DNA of 30,286 nucleotides from JBFFXF01 sp041569895 (GTDB taxonomy: Bacteria; Planctomycetota; UBA8108; JACQVS01): assembly GCA_041569895.1 (NCBI GenBank), contig JBFFXF010000063.1:1-30286 (forward strand). The letters run 5' to 3'. Below the pieces are notes generated by a model. The model ran no database searches and was not told the origin of the DNA. It saw only the letters and a program-made list of their open reading frames with translations. Made by a program: the position numbers and the translations under genes. Every line of letters starts with the position of its first letter. Position 1 is the first letter of the stretch. Shown in pieces: positions 1-8,628 of the stretch.

Positions 1-3000
1 AGAGCACGCCGGAGAGCCGGTTGCCGATCTGCGTCGCGAGCCGCACACGGCGGCTCTCGCCGCCCGCGAGCGACGCGGTTCGCCGGTCGAGCGTCAGGTA
101 GCCGAGGCCGAGCTCCGCGAGCGCCCCGAGACGGCGCGACACCTCGTCGAGGACCCCCGCGACGACGTTCCGCTCGCGCTCCGGGAGGTCGAGGGCCCCG
201 ATGAACGCGAGCGCGGCGTCGACGGTCATCGCGCCGATGTCGGTGATGCCGAGCCCGCCGACCGTGACGCCGCGACTGCTCGCCCGCAGACCGGTGCCGT
301 CGCACTCGGCGCAGGATCGGTCGAGCGTTCCGCCGCCGCAGCCGGGGCACGCGCCGGCGTGGCTCCACCGCGAGAACATCGCCGGTCGCAGCGCGCTGCC
401 GAGACCGAAGTGGCCGCGGGGGCACCCGGGGTGACGCGACACCGTGCGCGACGGGCCGTCGACGATGCGCACGCCGGCCCACCCGGATCCCCGCGAGAAG
501 GCGAGCTCGACCGACCGCGCCACGCGAGAGCGCGCCTCCGGTCCAAGCACGACGCGATCGACGACGAGCGCCGCCGACCTCGACGCGGCCTCTTCGCCGG
601 AGAACGCCGCGCCGGCGGGCGCCTCGTGTTGCGCGATCGACTCGCGGAGTCCGGTGATCAGCTCGCCGACCGAGACGTCGAGTCGCAGCTCGCGGTCGCC
701 GACGAGCAACCGACTGAATCCCTCCCGCGCCGCCGCGGTCGCCTCGCGAACGAGCCCGTCGACGGAACTGGCGCCCTCTCCGGGCTCGCCGCGTGACCGC
801 ACGGCCGGCGGCGGGAAGACCGGCGCCGTGATGTAGGCGCGTCGCGTCGCGTATTCCCGGATGAGCTCCTCCGTCAGCCGCGCGGGCGTCGTCCAGGCGA
901 GCTCGGCGCTGCATTCGGGGCAGTGCGCGCGTCCGGCACGAGCCCAGAGCACGCGCAGCAGCTCGTCCAGGTCGGTGGTCGTGCCGACCGTCGAGCGCGG
1001 ACCGGCCCCGGGCGGGTCCTGCGTGACGACGATCGACGGCGCCAGGCCGCGGATCTCCTCGACGGGCGCCGGCGGGACGCGCGCGAGCGCACGCTGCGCC
1101 GCCGGCGCGAGCGCCTCGAGCGTCAACCGGCGCGACTCGGCGTGGATCGTCTCGACCGCGAGCGACGACTTCCCCGATCCCGACACGCCGGTGATCACGG
1201 TCATCGCGCCGTGCGGTATCGACACGTCGACGGCGCGCAGCGTGTGCCGCGACGCGCCGCGAACGACGAGCTCGCCACGCCCCCACCGCGCCGCCGGTCC
1301 GGTGTCGCCGTCGATCTCGGACCCGCTGGCCGGCACACTCCGGCGCGCGCCACCGGCCACGTCCGTCCGATCCCGGAACGCCCGGATCGCGCGCCCGGTG
1401 TGCGAGTCGTCGCGGGCGGCGACCTCGTCCGGCGCGCCCTCGACGACGATGCGACCACCCGCCCGGCCGGCGCCGGGGCCGAGGTCGATGACGTGGTCGC
1501 ACGCGGCGATGACGGCGGGGTTGTGCTCGATGAGGACGACCGAGTGGCCGATCTCGACCAGGTCGCGGAGCGCGCCGAGGAGACTCTCGAGGTCGTGGAG
1601 GTGGAGACCGCTCGACGGCTCGTCGAGGACGAAGAGCGTCGCCGGCGACGACGGCGCGCCGAGGACGCGGGCGAGTCGCACGCGCTGCGTCTCCCCCGAG
1701 GAGAGAGTGGCGAGCGGCTGGCCGAGGATCACGTGCCCGACGCGCAGACGCTCGAGGGCCGCGAGCACGCCGGCGACCTCCGGACGCTCGGGGAAGAGCT
1801 CGGCCGCCGCGCTCGCCGACATCGCCAGCACGTCCGCGATCGTCCTGCCGCGATGAGTCACCTCGAGGACCTCGGGTCGATAGCGGCCGCCGCCGCAGAC
1901 CTCGCATGGGATCTCGACCGCCGGCAGCGGCCCGAGCTCGAGCTGCTGCGTCCCGCGCCCGCCGCACTCCCGGCAGCGCCCCTCCGCGGCGTTGTAGCTG
2001 AAGTGCGCCGGACCGTACCCGAGTGTCCGCGCCGCCGTGGTCGCCGCGAAGACCTCGCGGATCGGGCGCAGGACGCCGGTCACCGTCGCGGGCGTCGAGC
2101 GCGGATCGCGCCGCCCGACGTCGCGATCGAGCTCGACGATGTCGGCGACCTGCTCGTGACCGTGGAGCGCGCGGCACGTTCCGGGCGAGGACGACGCGGA
2201 GGCGCCGGTCGACTCCGCGCGACGACGTCCACCCGACACTCGCCGGCGCAGCTCGGGGACGAGGATGCCCTGGAGCAGGCTCGACTTCCCCGAGCCGGAG
2301 ACGCCGGTGACGGCGACCAGACACTCGAGCGGGATGCGGACGTCGAGGTCCGCGAGGTTGTTGCACATCGCGCCGACCACCTCGAGCCACGCGCCCGGCG
2401 GCGCGGCCCGCCGCTTGGCGTCGGCGAGGTCGCGCCGTCCCGACAGGTAGGCGCCGGTCAGCGAGTCCGCGCACGCGATGACGTCCGCGGGACTGCCGGC
2501 GACGACAACCGACCCACCCTCCGCGCCCGCGCCGGGCCCGAGGTCGACGACGTGATCGGCCGCGGCGATGGTGAACGGATCATGATCGACGACGAGGACG
2601 GTATTGCCGCGGTCGCGAAGACGCAGGAGCGCGTCGAGGAGTCGCGCGTGGTCGCGGGCGTGCAGTCCCGCGGAGGGCTCGTCGATGGCGAACGTCACCC
2701 CGTGCAGCGTCGAGCCGAGCTGCGCCGCGATCCGCACTCGCCGCGCCTCGCCACCGGAGAGCGTCGCCGCGCCACGGTCGAGCTCGAGGTACGGCAAGCC
2801 GACCTCGACCAGCGACTCCAGCCGCCGCGTGAGCTGCGAGACCAGCTCCCCGCCCGATTCGCCGGCGAGCCCGTCGAGGCGGAGCCCCCCGATGCGGGCG
2901 AGCAGCCCCTCGACCGGCAGCGCGCAGAGGTCCGCGATCGACTCGCCGTCGAGTCGGACCGCCAGCGCCTCGGGCCGCAGCCGCCGGCCACCGCAGGCAT

Positions 3001-3934
3001 CGCACGGCGCGGTCGCGGCGTCTCGCCGGCGACCTCGGCGATCGTGCCCGCTCACGACACCGCGCCCGTCGCACCGGTCGCACGCGCCGAGCGGCGTGTT
3101 GTGCGAGAAGAGACGCGGCTCGATCTCAGGCAGCCCGACGCGACACTCGGGGCACGTCGCGACCAGGTTGAAGACGTGCTCGACCTCGCCGTCGGTGTCG
3201 ACGAGCGTCACGAAGCCGCCGGAGAGCTCCGCGCACGCGCCGATCGCCTCGCGCAGCCGCGACGCGTTCTGGCGGCGGATGGCGATGCGGTCGAAGACGA
3301 CGTCGACATCGTGCGGGCGACCGTGCGGTCGATCGTCCGCGAGCTCCTCCCACGGCGCGTCGACGGCCCCGGGGCCGTTGACACGCACGACGCGGCCGTC
3401 GAGCCGCAGGCGCGGGAAGCCCGCGCCGATGAGCTCCTCGATGGCGGGACGATGCCGCCCGCGACGGCGGCGGACGACCGGCGCGCACACCAGGACCTTC
3501 CGCCCGTCGAGCCGCGCCAGCGCGTCGTCGCCGATGCGGTCCGCCGACTGCGCCTCCAGACCGCGACCGCACCGCGGGCAGTGCGGCACGCCCGCGACGG
3601 CGAACAGACGACGCAGGGGCCCGTGCACGCCGGAGAGCGTCGCCACCGTCGAGCGCGGATCGCGCACGACCACGCCCGGCTCGAGGGCGATCGTCGGCGA
3701 CAGCCCATCGATCGACTCGACGCGGGCCCGCTCGAGGCCGCCCGCGATGCGCGGCTCATCGGCGGCGAGCGCCTCGAGGAACCTGCGGCGGCCCTCGCGC
3801 GCGATGGTGTCGAAGACGAGACTCGACTTCCCCGAGCCGCTGACGCCGGTGAACACGGTCAGCGCGCCGTGCGGCACATCGAGCGACACGTCGCGGAGGT
3901 TGTTCTCGTGGGCTCCGCGGATCCGGATCTGCAT
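1..3934 (-). CDS. uvrA: tandem (double-length) excinuclease ABC subunit A, 3' end outside window
   Basis: UvrA is the damage-recognition ATPase of nucleotide excision repair and loads UvrB on lesions. The frame is open from ATG 3934 to the window edge (1,311 codons), longer than a normal UvrA of about 940 residues. Three Walker A motifs of the form GVSGSGKSS lie in one frame at residues 30-38, 544-552 and 916-924. ABC signatures are LSGGEA (392-397), LSSGET (744-749) and LAGGES (1289-1294). CPEC, CDRC and CDAC pairs form the zinc-binding segment of the first unit, and CPEC, CPGC and CAEC pairs recur in the second. Thus one complete UvrA (about residues 1-880) is fused to a second, cut at its first signature; the fourth nucleotide-binding site must lie beyond position 1. 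Double-length UvrA of about 1,800 residues is known in Chlamydia, and I believe also in planctomycetes. The gene starts 19 bp after the prenyl synthase stop, so they are probably cotranscribed. The start has only a weak purine-rich leader. Confidence 0.93.
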   Translation of the reverse strand, partial: MQIRIRGAHENNLRDVSLDVPHGALTVFTGVSGSGKSSLVFDTIAREGRRRFLEALAADEPRIAGGLERARVESIDGLSPTIALEPGVVVRDPRSTVATLSGVHGPLRRLFAVAGVPHCPRCGRGLEAQSADRIGDDALARLDGRKVLVCAPVVRRRRGRHRPAIEELIGAGFPRLRLDGRVVRVNGPGAVDAPWEELADDRPHGRPHDVDVVFDRIAIRRQNASRLREAIGACAELSGGFVTLVDTDGEVEHVFNLVATCPECRVGLPEIEPRLFSHNTPLGACDRCDGRGVVSGHDRRGRRRDAATAPCDACGGRRLRPEALAVRLDGESIADLCALPVEGLLARIGGLRLDGLAGESGGELVSQLTRRLESLVEVGLPYLELDRGAATLSGGEARRVRIAAQLGSTLHGVTFAIDEPSAGLHARDHARLLDALLRLRDRGNTVLVVDHDPFTIAAADHVVDLGPGAGAEGGSVVVAGSPADVIACADSLTGAYLSGRRDLADAKRRAAPPGAWLEVVGAMCNNLADLDVRIPLECLVAVTGVSGSGKSSLLQGILVPELRRRVSGGRRRAESTGASASSSPGTCRALHGHEQVADIVELDRDVGRRDPRSTPATVTGVLRPIREVFAATTAARTLGYGPAHFSYNAAEGRCRECGGRGTQQLELGPLPAVEIPCEVCGGGRYRPEVLEVTHRGRTIADVLAMSASAAAELFPERPEVAGVLAALERLRVGHVILGQPLATLSSGETQRVRLARVLGAPSSPATLFVLDEPSSGLHLHDLESLLGALRDLVEIGHSVVLIEHNPAVIAACDHVIDLGPGAGRAGGRIVVEGAPDEVAARDDSHTGRAIRAFRDRTDVAGGARRSVPASGSEIDGDTGPAARWGRGELVVRGASRHTLRAVDVSIPHGAMTVITGVSGSGKSSLAVETIHAESRRLTLEALAPAAQRALARVPPAPVEEIRGLAPSIVVTQDPPGAGPRSTVGTTTDLDELLRVLWARAGRAHCPECSAELAWTTPARLTEELIREYATRRAYITAPVFPPPAVRSRGEPGEGASSVDGLVREATAAAREGFSRLLVGDRELRLDVSVGELITGLRESIAQHEAPAGAAFSGEEAASRSAALVVDRVVLGPEARSRVARSVELAFSRGSGWAGVRIVDGPSRTVSRHPGCPRGHFGLGSALRPAMFSRWSHAGACPGCGGGTLDRSCAECDGTGLRASSRGVTVGGLGITDIGAMTVDAALAFIGALDLPERERNVVAGVLDEVSRRLGALAELGLGYLTLDRRTASLAGGESRRVRLATQIGNRLSGVL

Positions 3935-3953
3935 GCCGCCGCCCGTGCGCTCG

Positions 3954-4949
3954 TCAGGTCTGCCGGTCGATCATAAAGCGGCTGATGGCGCGGAAGAGCT
4001 CCTTGCCGCGATCGGCGAGCGGCAGACGATCGATGACCGCGAACGCGTCTGCGATGAGCTCGTTCGATCGCGTCTCGGCGAACTCGATCGATCCGGCCCC
4101 GCGATAGATCGCGATGACCTCCTCGACGTCAGCCGCCGTCGTCTCGTCGCGGGGCTTCCGCGTCAGCGCGATCACCGTGCCGCGCGCCGCATCGTCGGCC
4201 GGGAGGGTCTCGAGCGCGTGCGCGAAGAAGATGCTCGGCTTCCCCTCGCGGATGTCGCAGCCGATCTCGCCGCCGCGCCCCTTCCCCTGCGTCAGGTCGA
4301 TGATGTCGTCGCGAATCTGGAAGGCCGGTCCGAGGCGACGACCGAGCTCCCAGAGCTGGTCGATCACCGGCCCGTCGATCCCCGCGATCACCGCACCGCC
4401 GACGAGGTTGAACGTCAGGTAGTACGCGGTCTTCAGCTGCACGACGCGAAAGTACTGCTCGACGTTGAAGTCCTCGCGCCCGCGCAGGTTGATGTCGAGC
4501 GCCTGCCCCTCGACGGTCTTCTGGAACGTCATCGAGTAGATGTCGGCCAGACGCAGCACCGTCTCCGCCGACAGCCTCGAGGAGAGCAGGATCCGGTACG
4601 CCTTCGAGATCAGGAAGTCGCCGACGTTGATCGCGTTGGCGAGATCGAGGTGGGTCCACAGCGTCTTGCGATCCCGACGCATGGTGTCCCCGTCCTCGAT
4701 GTCGTCGTGGATCAAGAAGAGGTTGTGGAGCATCTCGGCCGCGAGCGCGAAGGGCAGGGCGTCGCCGGCGTCGCCGCCGAGCTCCTCGCACGCCAGCAGG
4801 CAGAGCGCCGGCCGCAGCCGCTTACCCCCGGAGTCGAACTGGTACCAGACCCCGTCTGAGAGAAAGTCGTACTTGCCGGGCGGGATCTCGCGCGCGAGGA
4901 GGTCCTCGATGCTCTGCGCGTGTCGCTTCAGAAGTGACCGTATGTCCAT
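3954..4949 (-). CDS. polyprenyl diphosphate synthase (GGPP/FPP synthase family)
   Basis: A trans-prenyltransferase that condenses isopentenyl diphosphate with an allylic diphosphate to make linear prenyl diphosphates for quinones, carotenoids or hopanoid/squalene precursors. The 331-residue length is normal. It has the GGKR substrate-binding motif (41-44), the first aspartate-rich motif DDIED followed by RRDRKT (82-96), and the second aspartate-rich motif DDIID (214-218). Residues -4 and -5 before the first motif are Phe and Leu; they help set chain length, but I cannot assign C15, C20 or longer from this. It is soluble, with no signal peptide. ATG 4949 is preceded by CGGAGAG at a good distance and by a near-consensus promoter whose predicted transcription start is only about 10 nt upstream. 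It is the first gene of a likely two-gene unit with uvrA. Confidence 0.92.
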   Translation of the reverse strand: MDIRSLLKRHAQSIEDLLAREIPPGKYDFLSDGVWYQFDSGGKRLRPALCLLACEELGGDAGDALPFALAAEMLHNLFLIHDDIEDGDTMRRDRKTLWTHLDLANAINVGDFLISKAYRILLSSRLSAETVLRLADIYSMTFQKTVEGQALDINLRGREDFNVEQYFRVVQLKTAYYLTFNLVGGAVIAGIDGPVIDQLWELGRRLGPAFQIRDDIIDLTQGKGRGGEIGCDIREGKPSIFFAHALETLPADDAARGTVIALTRKPRDETTAADVEEVIAIYRGAGSIEFAETRSNELIADAFAVIDRLPLADRGKELFRAISRFMIDRQT

Positions 4950-4965
4950 CGCTCTCCGGTAAGTG

Positions 4966-4993
4966 ATTCTACCGGGGCACTTTGTGCTGTCAA
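4966..4993 (-). promoter_or_regulatory. sigma-70-type promoter of the prenyl synthase-uvrA unit
   Basis: On the minus strand TTGACA (4993-4988), a 16-nt spacer and TAGAAT (4971-4966) give a near-perfect housekeeping promoter. The predicted start near 4959 leaves a leader of about 10 nt holding the Shine-Dalgarno CGGAGAG before ATG 4949. Confidence 0.7.
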
Positions 4994-5040
4994 TTCGCGC
5001 CCCCGGCCGGCGCGCCCCGCCGCCGGCCCGGCCAGAATCG

Positions 5041-5068
5041 TTGACGGAGAACGAAAGACCAGTAGAAT
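5041..5068 (+). promoter_or_regulatory. sigma-70-type promoter of the secreted dockerin protein
   Basis: TTGACG (5041-5046), a 16-nt spacer and TAGAAT (5063-5068) match the housekeeping consensus at 5/6 in each box. It points away from the promoter at 4966-4993; the two -35 boxes are 47 bp apart. The predicted leader before the TTG start at 5199 is about 125 nt. Confidence 0.6.
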
Positions 5069-5198
5069 TGAAAACTTAGAGACCGGTGGACAGGAACCGC
5101 AGGGTCTCCGATTCCACTCTCGGCATCAGCGCGAGCTGTCGACGACTCGATCCGTTTCTCCGCGAGACCGGACGCGGGCACGCGTTCTGACGGAGTAC

Positions 5199-6632
5199 TT
5201 GCTTTTGGCTGCGTTGTCGCTGATCGAACTCCTCTCCAAACGGAACTCTGGCCGGACGGGGCGCGCCCTCCTCGCGCTCTCCGTCGCGCTCCTCCTCCCC
5301 GCCCTTCCCGGAGCAGGTCCGCTTTCGGCCGCCGAGGCGCGCGCAGGCGACGCCGCGCCCGCCGCCCTGCCGTCCTCGACGCCCCCGGCGCCCGCGAACG
5401 CCGTCAAGATCCCGCGCGACGTCCCCGTCCTGCGCACCGACGACGACATCATCGACGTGCCGCTGCTGGTCCGCCACGACGGCACCACCGACGCGCTCGC
5501 CATGGGGCTCGACTACGACGAGCTGATGCTCCGCTTCGTCGGCTGGTCGCTCCACGATGGCGAGAGCCCCGGCGTCGGCGTCTCGATCGTCGAGGACGCC
5601 GTCGACACGAGCGAGGGCATCGTCACGGCGCTGATCGAGTTCGATCCCCGCCGTCCCCAGTCCGGTGACACCGACGACTTCGTCCGACTCGCCTGGCTCC
5701 AGTTCCAGTTCGTCGAGCTCGCCTTCGCCGACACCGACTACTCGGTCATGGAGCAGACGCCGCTCGACCTCCTGGACGAGCTCACCGAGTTCCGCTCGCT
5801 CGACGATCCACCGACGGCCGAGGGCGTCTCCCCCGGCGAGGTGCTCGACGGCAACCTCCTCGTCTACCTGCGGGACATCGTCGAGCTCGGCTCGGCGCGC
5901 CTGACGCCGAACACGAAGCGCTTCTCGATACCGATCTACGTCACCCACGTCGAGTCGTCGTTCACCCCCTTCGCCATGGGCCTCGACTACGACGAGCTTT
6001 TCCTCAAGCTCGTCGACGTCACCGCGGCCCCCGGCGACGGCCCGCAGCGCGACCTCGAGAGCCAGAACATCACCTGGGCCCCGAAGGCCGACGGTCTGCC
6101 GGGCTGGATCGAGGCCCGCTTCCGCGGCCGCCATCCGCGGATGCTGCGACACCACTTCCTCGACGCGCACTTCGAGCTCCGCGCCACCGACCGGCTGCCG
6201 GACGAGCTCTCCGTCACTCCGGTCAACACCAGCCCGACCCTCGACGCCAACGCCGACCTCGGCGGCGGCGGGCAGGGCGAGGGCGCCGAGTTCCGCGGCG
6301 GCACGCTCAAGTTCGTCTCGAGCCCGTTCATGCGCGGCGACGCGAACATCTCCGGCGCGATCGACCTCGGCGACTCGCTGGTGATCCTCAAGTCGATGTA
6401 CCAGAGGTCGAACCCGCTGCCCTGCCGAGACGCCGCCGACGCCAACGGCACCGGCACGGTCGACGTCACCGACTCGGTCTTCATCCTCAACTTCATCTTC
6501 CGGGCCGGCCGGCATCCGCCGGCGCCGTTCCCCGACGTCGGCTTCGACCCCGACGCCGGACCCGACGGCCTCCTCGGCTGCGAGTCCTACGGCCCGCCGT
6601 ACTTCGAGCTCCTGCCGCTCTCGGGCAGGTGA
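5199..6632 (+). CDS. secreted protein with two cohesin-like repeats and C-terminal dockerin type I repeats
   Basis: A 477-residue exported protein. A basic stretch (KRNSGRTGR) followed by a hydrophobic run (ALLALSVALLLPAL) and an Ala-rich segment is a signal peptide. The body holds two related segments, each with the shared phrase AMGLDYDEL (near residues 102 and 261) after a beta-rich start; this resembles the beta-sandwich of cohesin-like domains, an inference from pattern only. The C-terminus has two dockerin calcium loops: DANISGAIDLGDS (near 380) and DANGTGTVDVTDS (near 413). A Pro-rich tail follows that ends in GCESYGPP, a layout I recall from many planctomycete secreted proteins. Their role is unknown; no enzyme domain is visible. 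The start is a TTG: GGAG at 5192-5195 sits before TTG 5199 (close) and TTG 5205 (better spaced), so the true start could be six bases later. It converges with dapB. Confidence 0.8.
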   Translation: MLLAALSLIELLSKRNSGRTGRALLALSVALLLPALPGAGPLSAAEARAGDAAPAALPSSTPPAPANAVKIPRDVPVLRTDDDIIDVPLLVRHDGTTDALAMGLDYDELMLRFVGWSLHDGESPGVGVSIVEDAVDTSEGIVTALIEFDPRRPQSGDTDDFVRLAWLQFQFVELAFADTDYSVMEQTPLDLLDELTEFRSLDDPPTAEGVSPGEVLDGNLLVYLRDIVELGSARLTPNTKRFSIPIYVTHVESSFTPFAMGLDYDELFLKLVDVTAAPGDGPQRDLESQNITWAPKADGLPGWIEARFRGRHPRMLRHHFLDAHFELRATDRLPDELSVTPVNTSPTLDANADLGGGGQGEGAEFRGGTLKFVSSPFMRGDANISGAIDLGDSLVILKSMYQRSNPLPCRDAADANGTGTVDVTDSVFILNFIFRAGRHPPAPFPDVGFDPDAGPDGLLGCESYGPPYFELLPLSGR

Positions 6633-6644
6633 TCCCCAGCCGAG

Positions 6645-6668
6645 CCGAGTCCATGGCCGTGGACTCGG
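6645..6668. terminator. bidirectional hairpin between convergent genes
   Basis: CCGAGTCCA (6645-6653) pairs with TGGACTCGG (6660-6668) across a 6-nt loop: a perfect 9-bp stem in the 46-bp gap between the dockerin-protein stop and the dapB stop. No T-tract follows on either side, so termination is inferred from position and stem. Confidence 0.5.
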
Positions 6669-6678
6669 ACATCTCATC

Positions 6679-7428
6679 TCATCCGCCGGTACGGAACTCG
6701 AGGATCTTCTCGAGGCCGTACTCGATCCTGTCGAGATCGCCGACCTTGCGGATCGCCAGGACGACGCCGGGCATGAAGGACTCGCGCGACATCGAGTCGT
6801 GCCGCAGGCTCAGCAACTGCCCGGCCCCGCCGAAGACGACCTCCTCGTGCGCCACGAGCCCCGGCAGCCGGACGCTGTGGATCGGGATGCCGTGGAGCCG
6901 GCCGCCGCGCACGCCGTCGATGGTCAGCTTTTCCTCCGCGGGACCGCTGCGGTGCTCCCCGCGCCGCGCGTGGATCCACTCCGCCGTCTTGATCGCCGTC
7001 CCCGACGGCGCGTCGGCCTTCTTGTCGTGGTGCAGCTCGATGATCTCGACGTCGGGAAAATGACGCGCCGCCTCCGCCGCGAACTTCATCAGCAGCACCG
7101 CGCCGATCGCGAAGTTGGGCGCGATGACGCCGCCGCGTCCGAGCTCTGCTGAACGCCGTTGCAGCCGCGCGATGTCGTCCGCGGAGAATCCCGTCGTGCC
7201 CACCACCGGTCGCGCGCCACCGTCGAGGATGATCTCGCAGTTCGCCACCGCACAGTCCGGATGCGTGAAATCGACCACAACGTCCGCTTTCGTCGACGCG
7301 ATGGTCGCCGCGAGGTCGTCGCCGAGGTCGGTCGCAGCGACGAGATCGAGATCCGAAGCCGCCTCGACTGCTGCAACAACGTGCGTCCCCATCTTTCCCT
7401 TCGCGCCATTGACGACGACCTTGATCAT
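6679..7428 (-). CDS. dapB: 4-hydroxy-tetrahydrodipicolinate reductase
   Basis: DapB reduces 4-hydroxy-tetrahydrodipicolinate with NAD(P)H in the diaminopimelate route to lysine and peptidoglycan precursors; it is cytosolic. The 249-residue protein has the N-terminal Rossmann motif GAKGKMG (residues 8-14), the VVGTTGF segment of the nucleotide domain and the family signature ELHHDKKADAPSGTA, whose His pair and Lys are the catalytic and substrate-binding residues. The frame is open upstream to about 7749, but ATG 7428 starts exactly at the conserved IKVVVNGA strand and has GGAG eight bases before it, so the longer form is rejected. It stands alone; genes for the other dap steps are not in this window. 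Confidence 0.95.
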   Translation of the reverse strand: MIKVVVNGAKGKMGTHVVAAVEAASDLDLVAATDLGDDLAATIASTKADVVVDFTHPDCAVANCEIILDGGARPVVGTTGFSADDIARLQRRSAELGRGGVIAPNFAIGAVLLMKFAAEAARHFPDVEIIELHHDKKADAPSGTAIKTAEWIHARRGEHRSGPAEEKLTIDGVRGGRLHGIPIHSVRLPGLVAHEEVVFGGAGQLLSLRHDSMSRESFMPGVVLAIRKVGDLDRIEYGLEKILEFRTGG

Positions 7429-7570
7429 CGCGAGAGCTCCGTGTGGCGACTGGCCGCGGAATTCCGTACAATTCCCCTGCCTCGAGGCGGCTCGAGGGCG
7501 CTCCTCCGGGCCTCCGAGACGCACACGCCCGGAGAGCGCGGGTGGTATCGTATCAACGTGGAGGTCTCGT

Positions 7571-7861
7571 GTGACCATCATTCCGGAGAAAGCCCTCCTC
7601 GGCTTCCTGAGAACCTGCGTCGATCTCAGCGTCCGGACGCTCGACGAGCTCGAGTCCAGCGGCGCCAGCAAGGCGGCTCCCCGCGAGCTCCTCGACGAGT
7701 ACGCCGCGTTGATCCGCGAGCTCCACGCGCAGAAGCGAAACGACACCATCCTCGCCGACGAGAGCTGGGAGTGGATCTGGGAGGTGAAGCCCGATCTGAA
7801 CGTCGTGCAGCTCTACGGCCGGCTCGCCTGGCTCAACTACACCCTCCTCGATCTCCTCTGA
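7571..7861 (+). CDS. small hypothetical protein (96 residues)
   Basis: I do not recognise a family. The start is GTG 7571, set by GGAGG at 7560-7564 with a 6-nt spacer; the frame is open further upstream but lacks a better start. The product is acidic and mainly helical (LLDEYAALIRELHAQKR), with a Trp-rich segment (ESWEWIWEVKPDLNVV) and a hydrophobic end (YGRLAWLNYTLLDLL). There is no signal peptide. The upstream region faces dapB head-to-head, with about 140 bp between the two starts. It converges on the next gene with an 11-bp gap. Third-position GC bias in this frame supports real coding. Confidence 0.65.
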   Translation: MTIIPEKALLGFLRTCVDLSVRTLDELESSGASKAAPRELLDEYAALIRELHAQKRNDTILADESWEWIWEVKPDLNVVQLYGRLAWLNYTLLDLL

Positions 7862-7872
7862 TACCTCCCTCG

Positions 7873-8604
7873 CTATCGCCGCCGTGACCGCTTGCGCGCC
7901 CGCGCGTCCGTGGCGGTCGCCAACGAGAGGTTGACCTGTCCCGAGCTCGTCCCGGCGTAGATCGACAGCTCGAGCTTCCTCTCCTTGCCGCCGAACGCGC
8001 GCAACCCGAACACCACATCGCGCGTCGGCCGTCTGCTCTTCATCAGACGGAATATGGCGCGGATCCTCGGTGACTCCTTGCGCTTTCGAGAGGACTTCGC
8101 CCGGTCGGATTTCCCGCTGGTCCGCGCCGGCGCGCCGCGCCCGCGGCCGCCGTCCTCTCGATCCCCGCCGCCCGCCAGGATGTCGCCGGCGACACCCATG
8201 CGGAGGTCCCGCCCCTCGGCGCTCGACGGCGGCTCATCACGCGGTGGGCCGATCACCAGGTAGAACTTCTCCGCTCGCCCGCGGACGACGGACACCCGGT
8301 ACGTCCCGGGCGGCAGCACGGAGCTGCGGTAGCGCAGCTCGCGGGTCGTCCGGAGCACGGCGGTCGCCGCGAGGATCGCCTTGATCTCGCGCGCCGTGTC
8401 GGCGTGCCGGTCGAGGCGCTCGCCCGGCCCGTAGACCGGCCGCGACGGAAACTCGAGCGTCGCGCCGGGCACCTCGACGCTGTGCGGCGACCGCCGCGGG
8501 CGCCGCGTCGCATCGCCCCGATCGCGGGAGCCGCTCAGCAGCGGCGCCAGCGCGCAGATGCCGAGCAGAAGGACACCTCTCCAGTGTGCTGAATCGACTC
8601 TCAT
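7873..8604 (-). CDS. secreted hypothetical protein, basic C-terminus
   Basis: A 243-residue protein with an N-terminal hydrophobic stretch (GVLLLGICALAPLLSG, about residues 10-25) typical of a signal peptide and no lipobox Cys at the cleavage site. The middle has a beta-rich segment, SSVLPPGTYRVSVVRGRAEKFYLVIGPP, the kind of strand pair seen in beta-sandwich domains. Between about 140 and 180 it is Gly/Arg/Lys-rich and probably disordered. The last third (IRAIFRLM to LSLATATDARARKRSRRR) has beta strands and a strongly basic tail. ATG 8604 is preceded by GGAGGTGTGAGAG, a strong ribosome site. I cannot name a function. Confidence 0.65.
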   Translation of the reverse strand: MRVDSAHWRGVLLLGICALAPLLSGSRDRGDATRRPRRSPHSVEVPGATLEFPSRPVYGPGERLDRHADTAREIKAILAATAVLRTTRELRYRSSVLPPGTYRVSVVRGRAEKFYLVIGPPRDEPPSSAEGRDLRMGVAGDILAGGGDREDGGRGRGAPARTSGKSDRAKSSRKRKESPRIRAIFRLMKSRRPTRDVVFGLRAFGGKERKLELSIYAGTSSGQVNLSLATATDARARKRSRRR

Positions 8605-8628
8605 CTCTCACACCTCCATTCCGGGCGT

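Noticed and set aside
923..3976. Very long plus-strand open frame (about 1,000 codons) opposite uvrA
   Set aside because: It is rich in Arg/Asp/Glu/Ala with no motif and lies antisense to a gene with clear UvrA motifs; long antisense frames are expected at this GC content.
7455..7475. Imperfect palindrome GGAATT-N6-AATTCC upstream of dapB as an operator
   Set aside because: Six-base arms with TACAAT inside are too common to support on their own; no matching -35 box.
7429..7749. N-terminal extension of DapB
   Set aside because: No homology in the extension; the Rossmann strand starts at ATG 7428, which has its own ribosome site.
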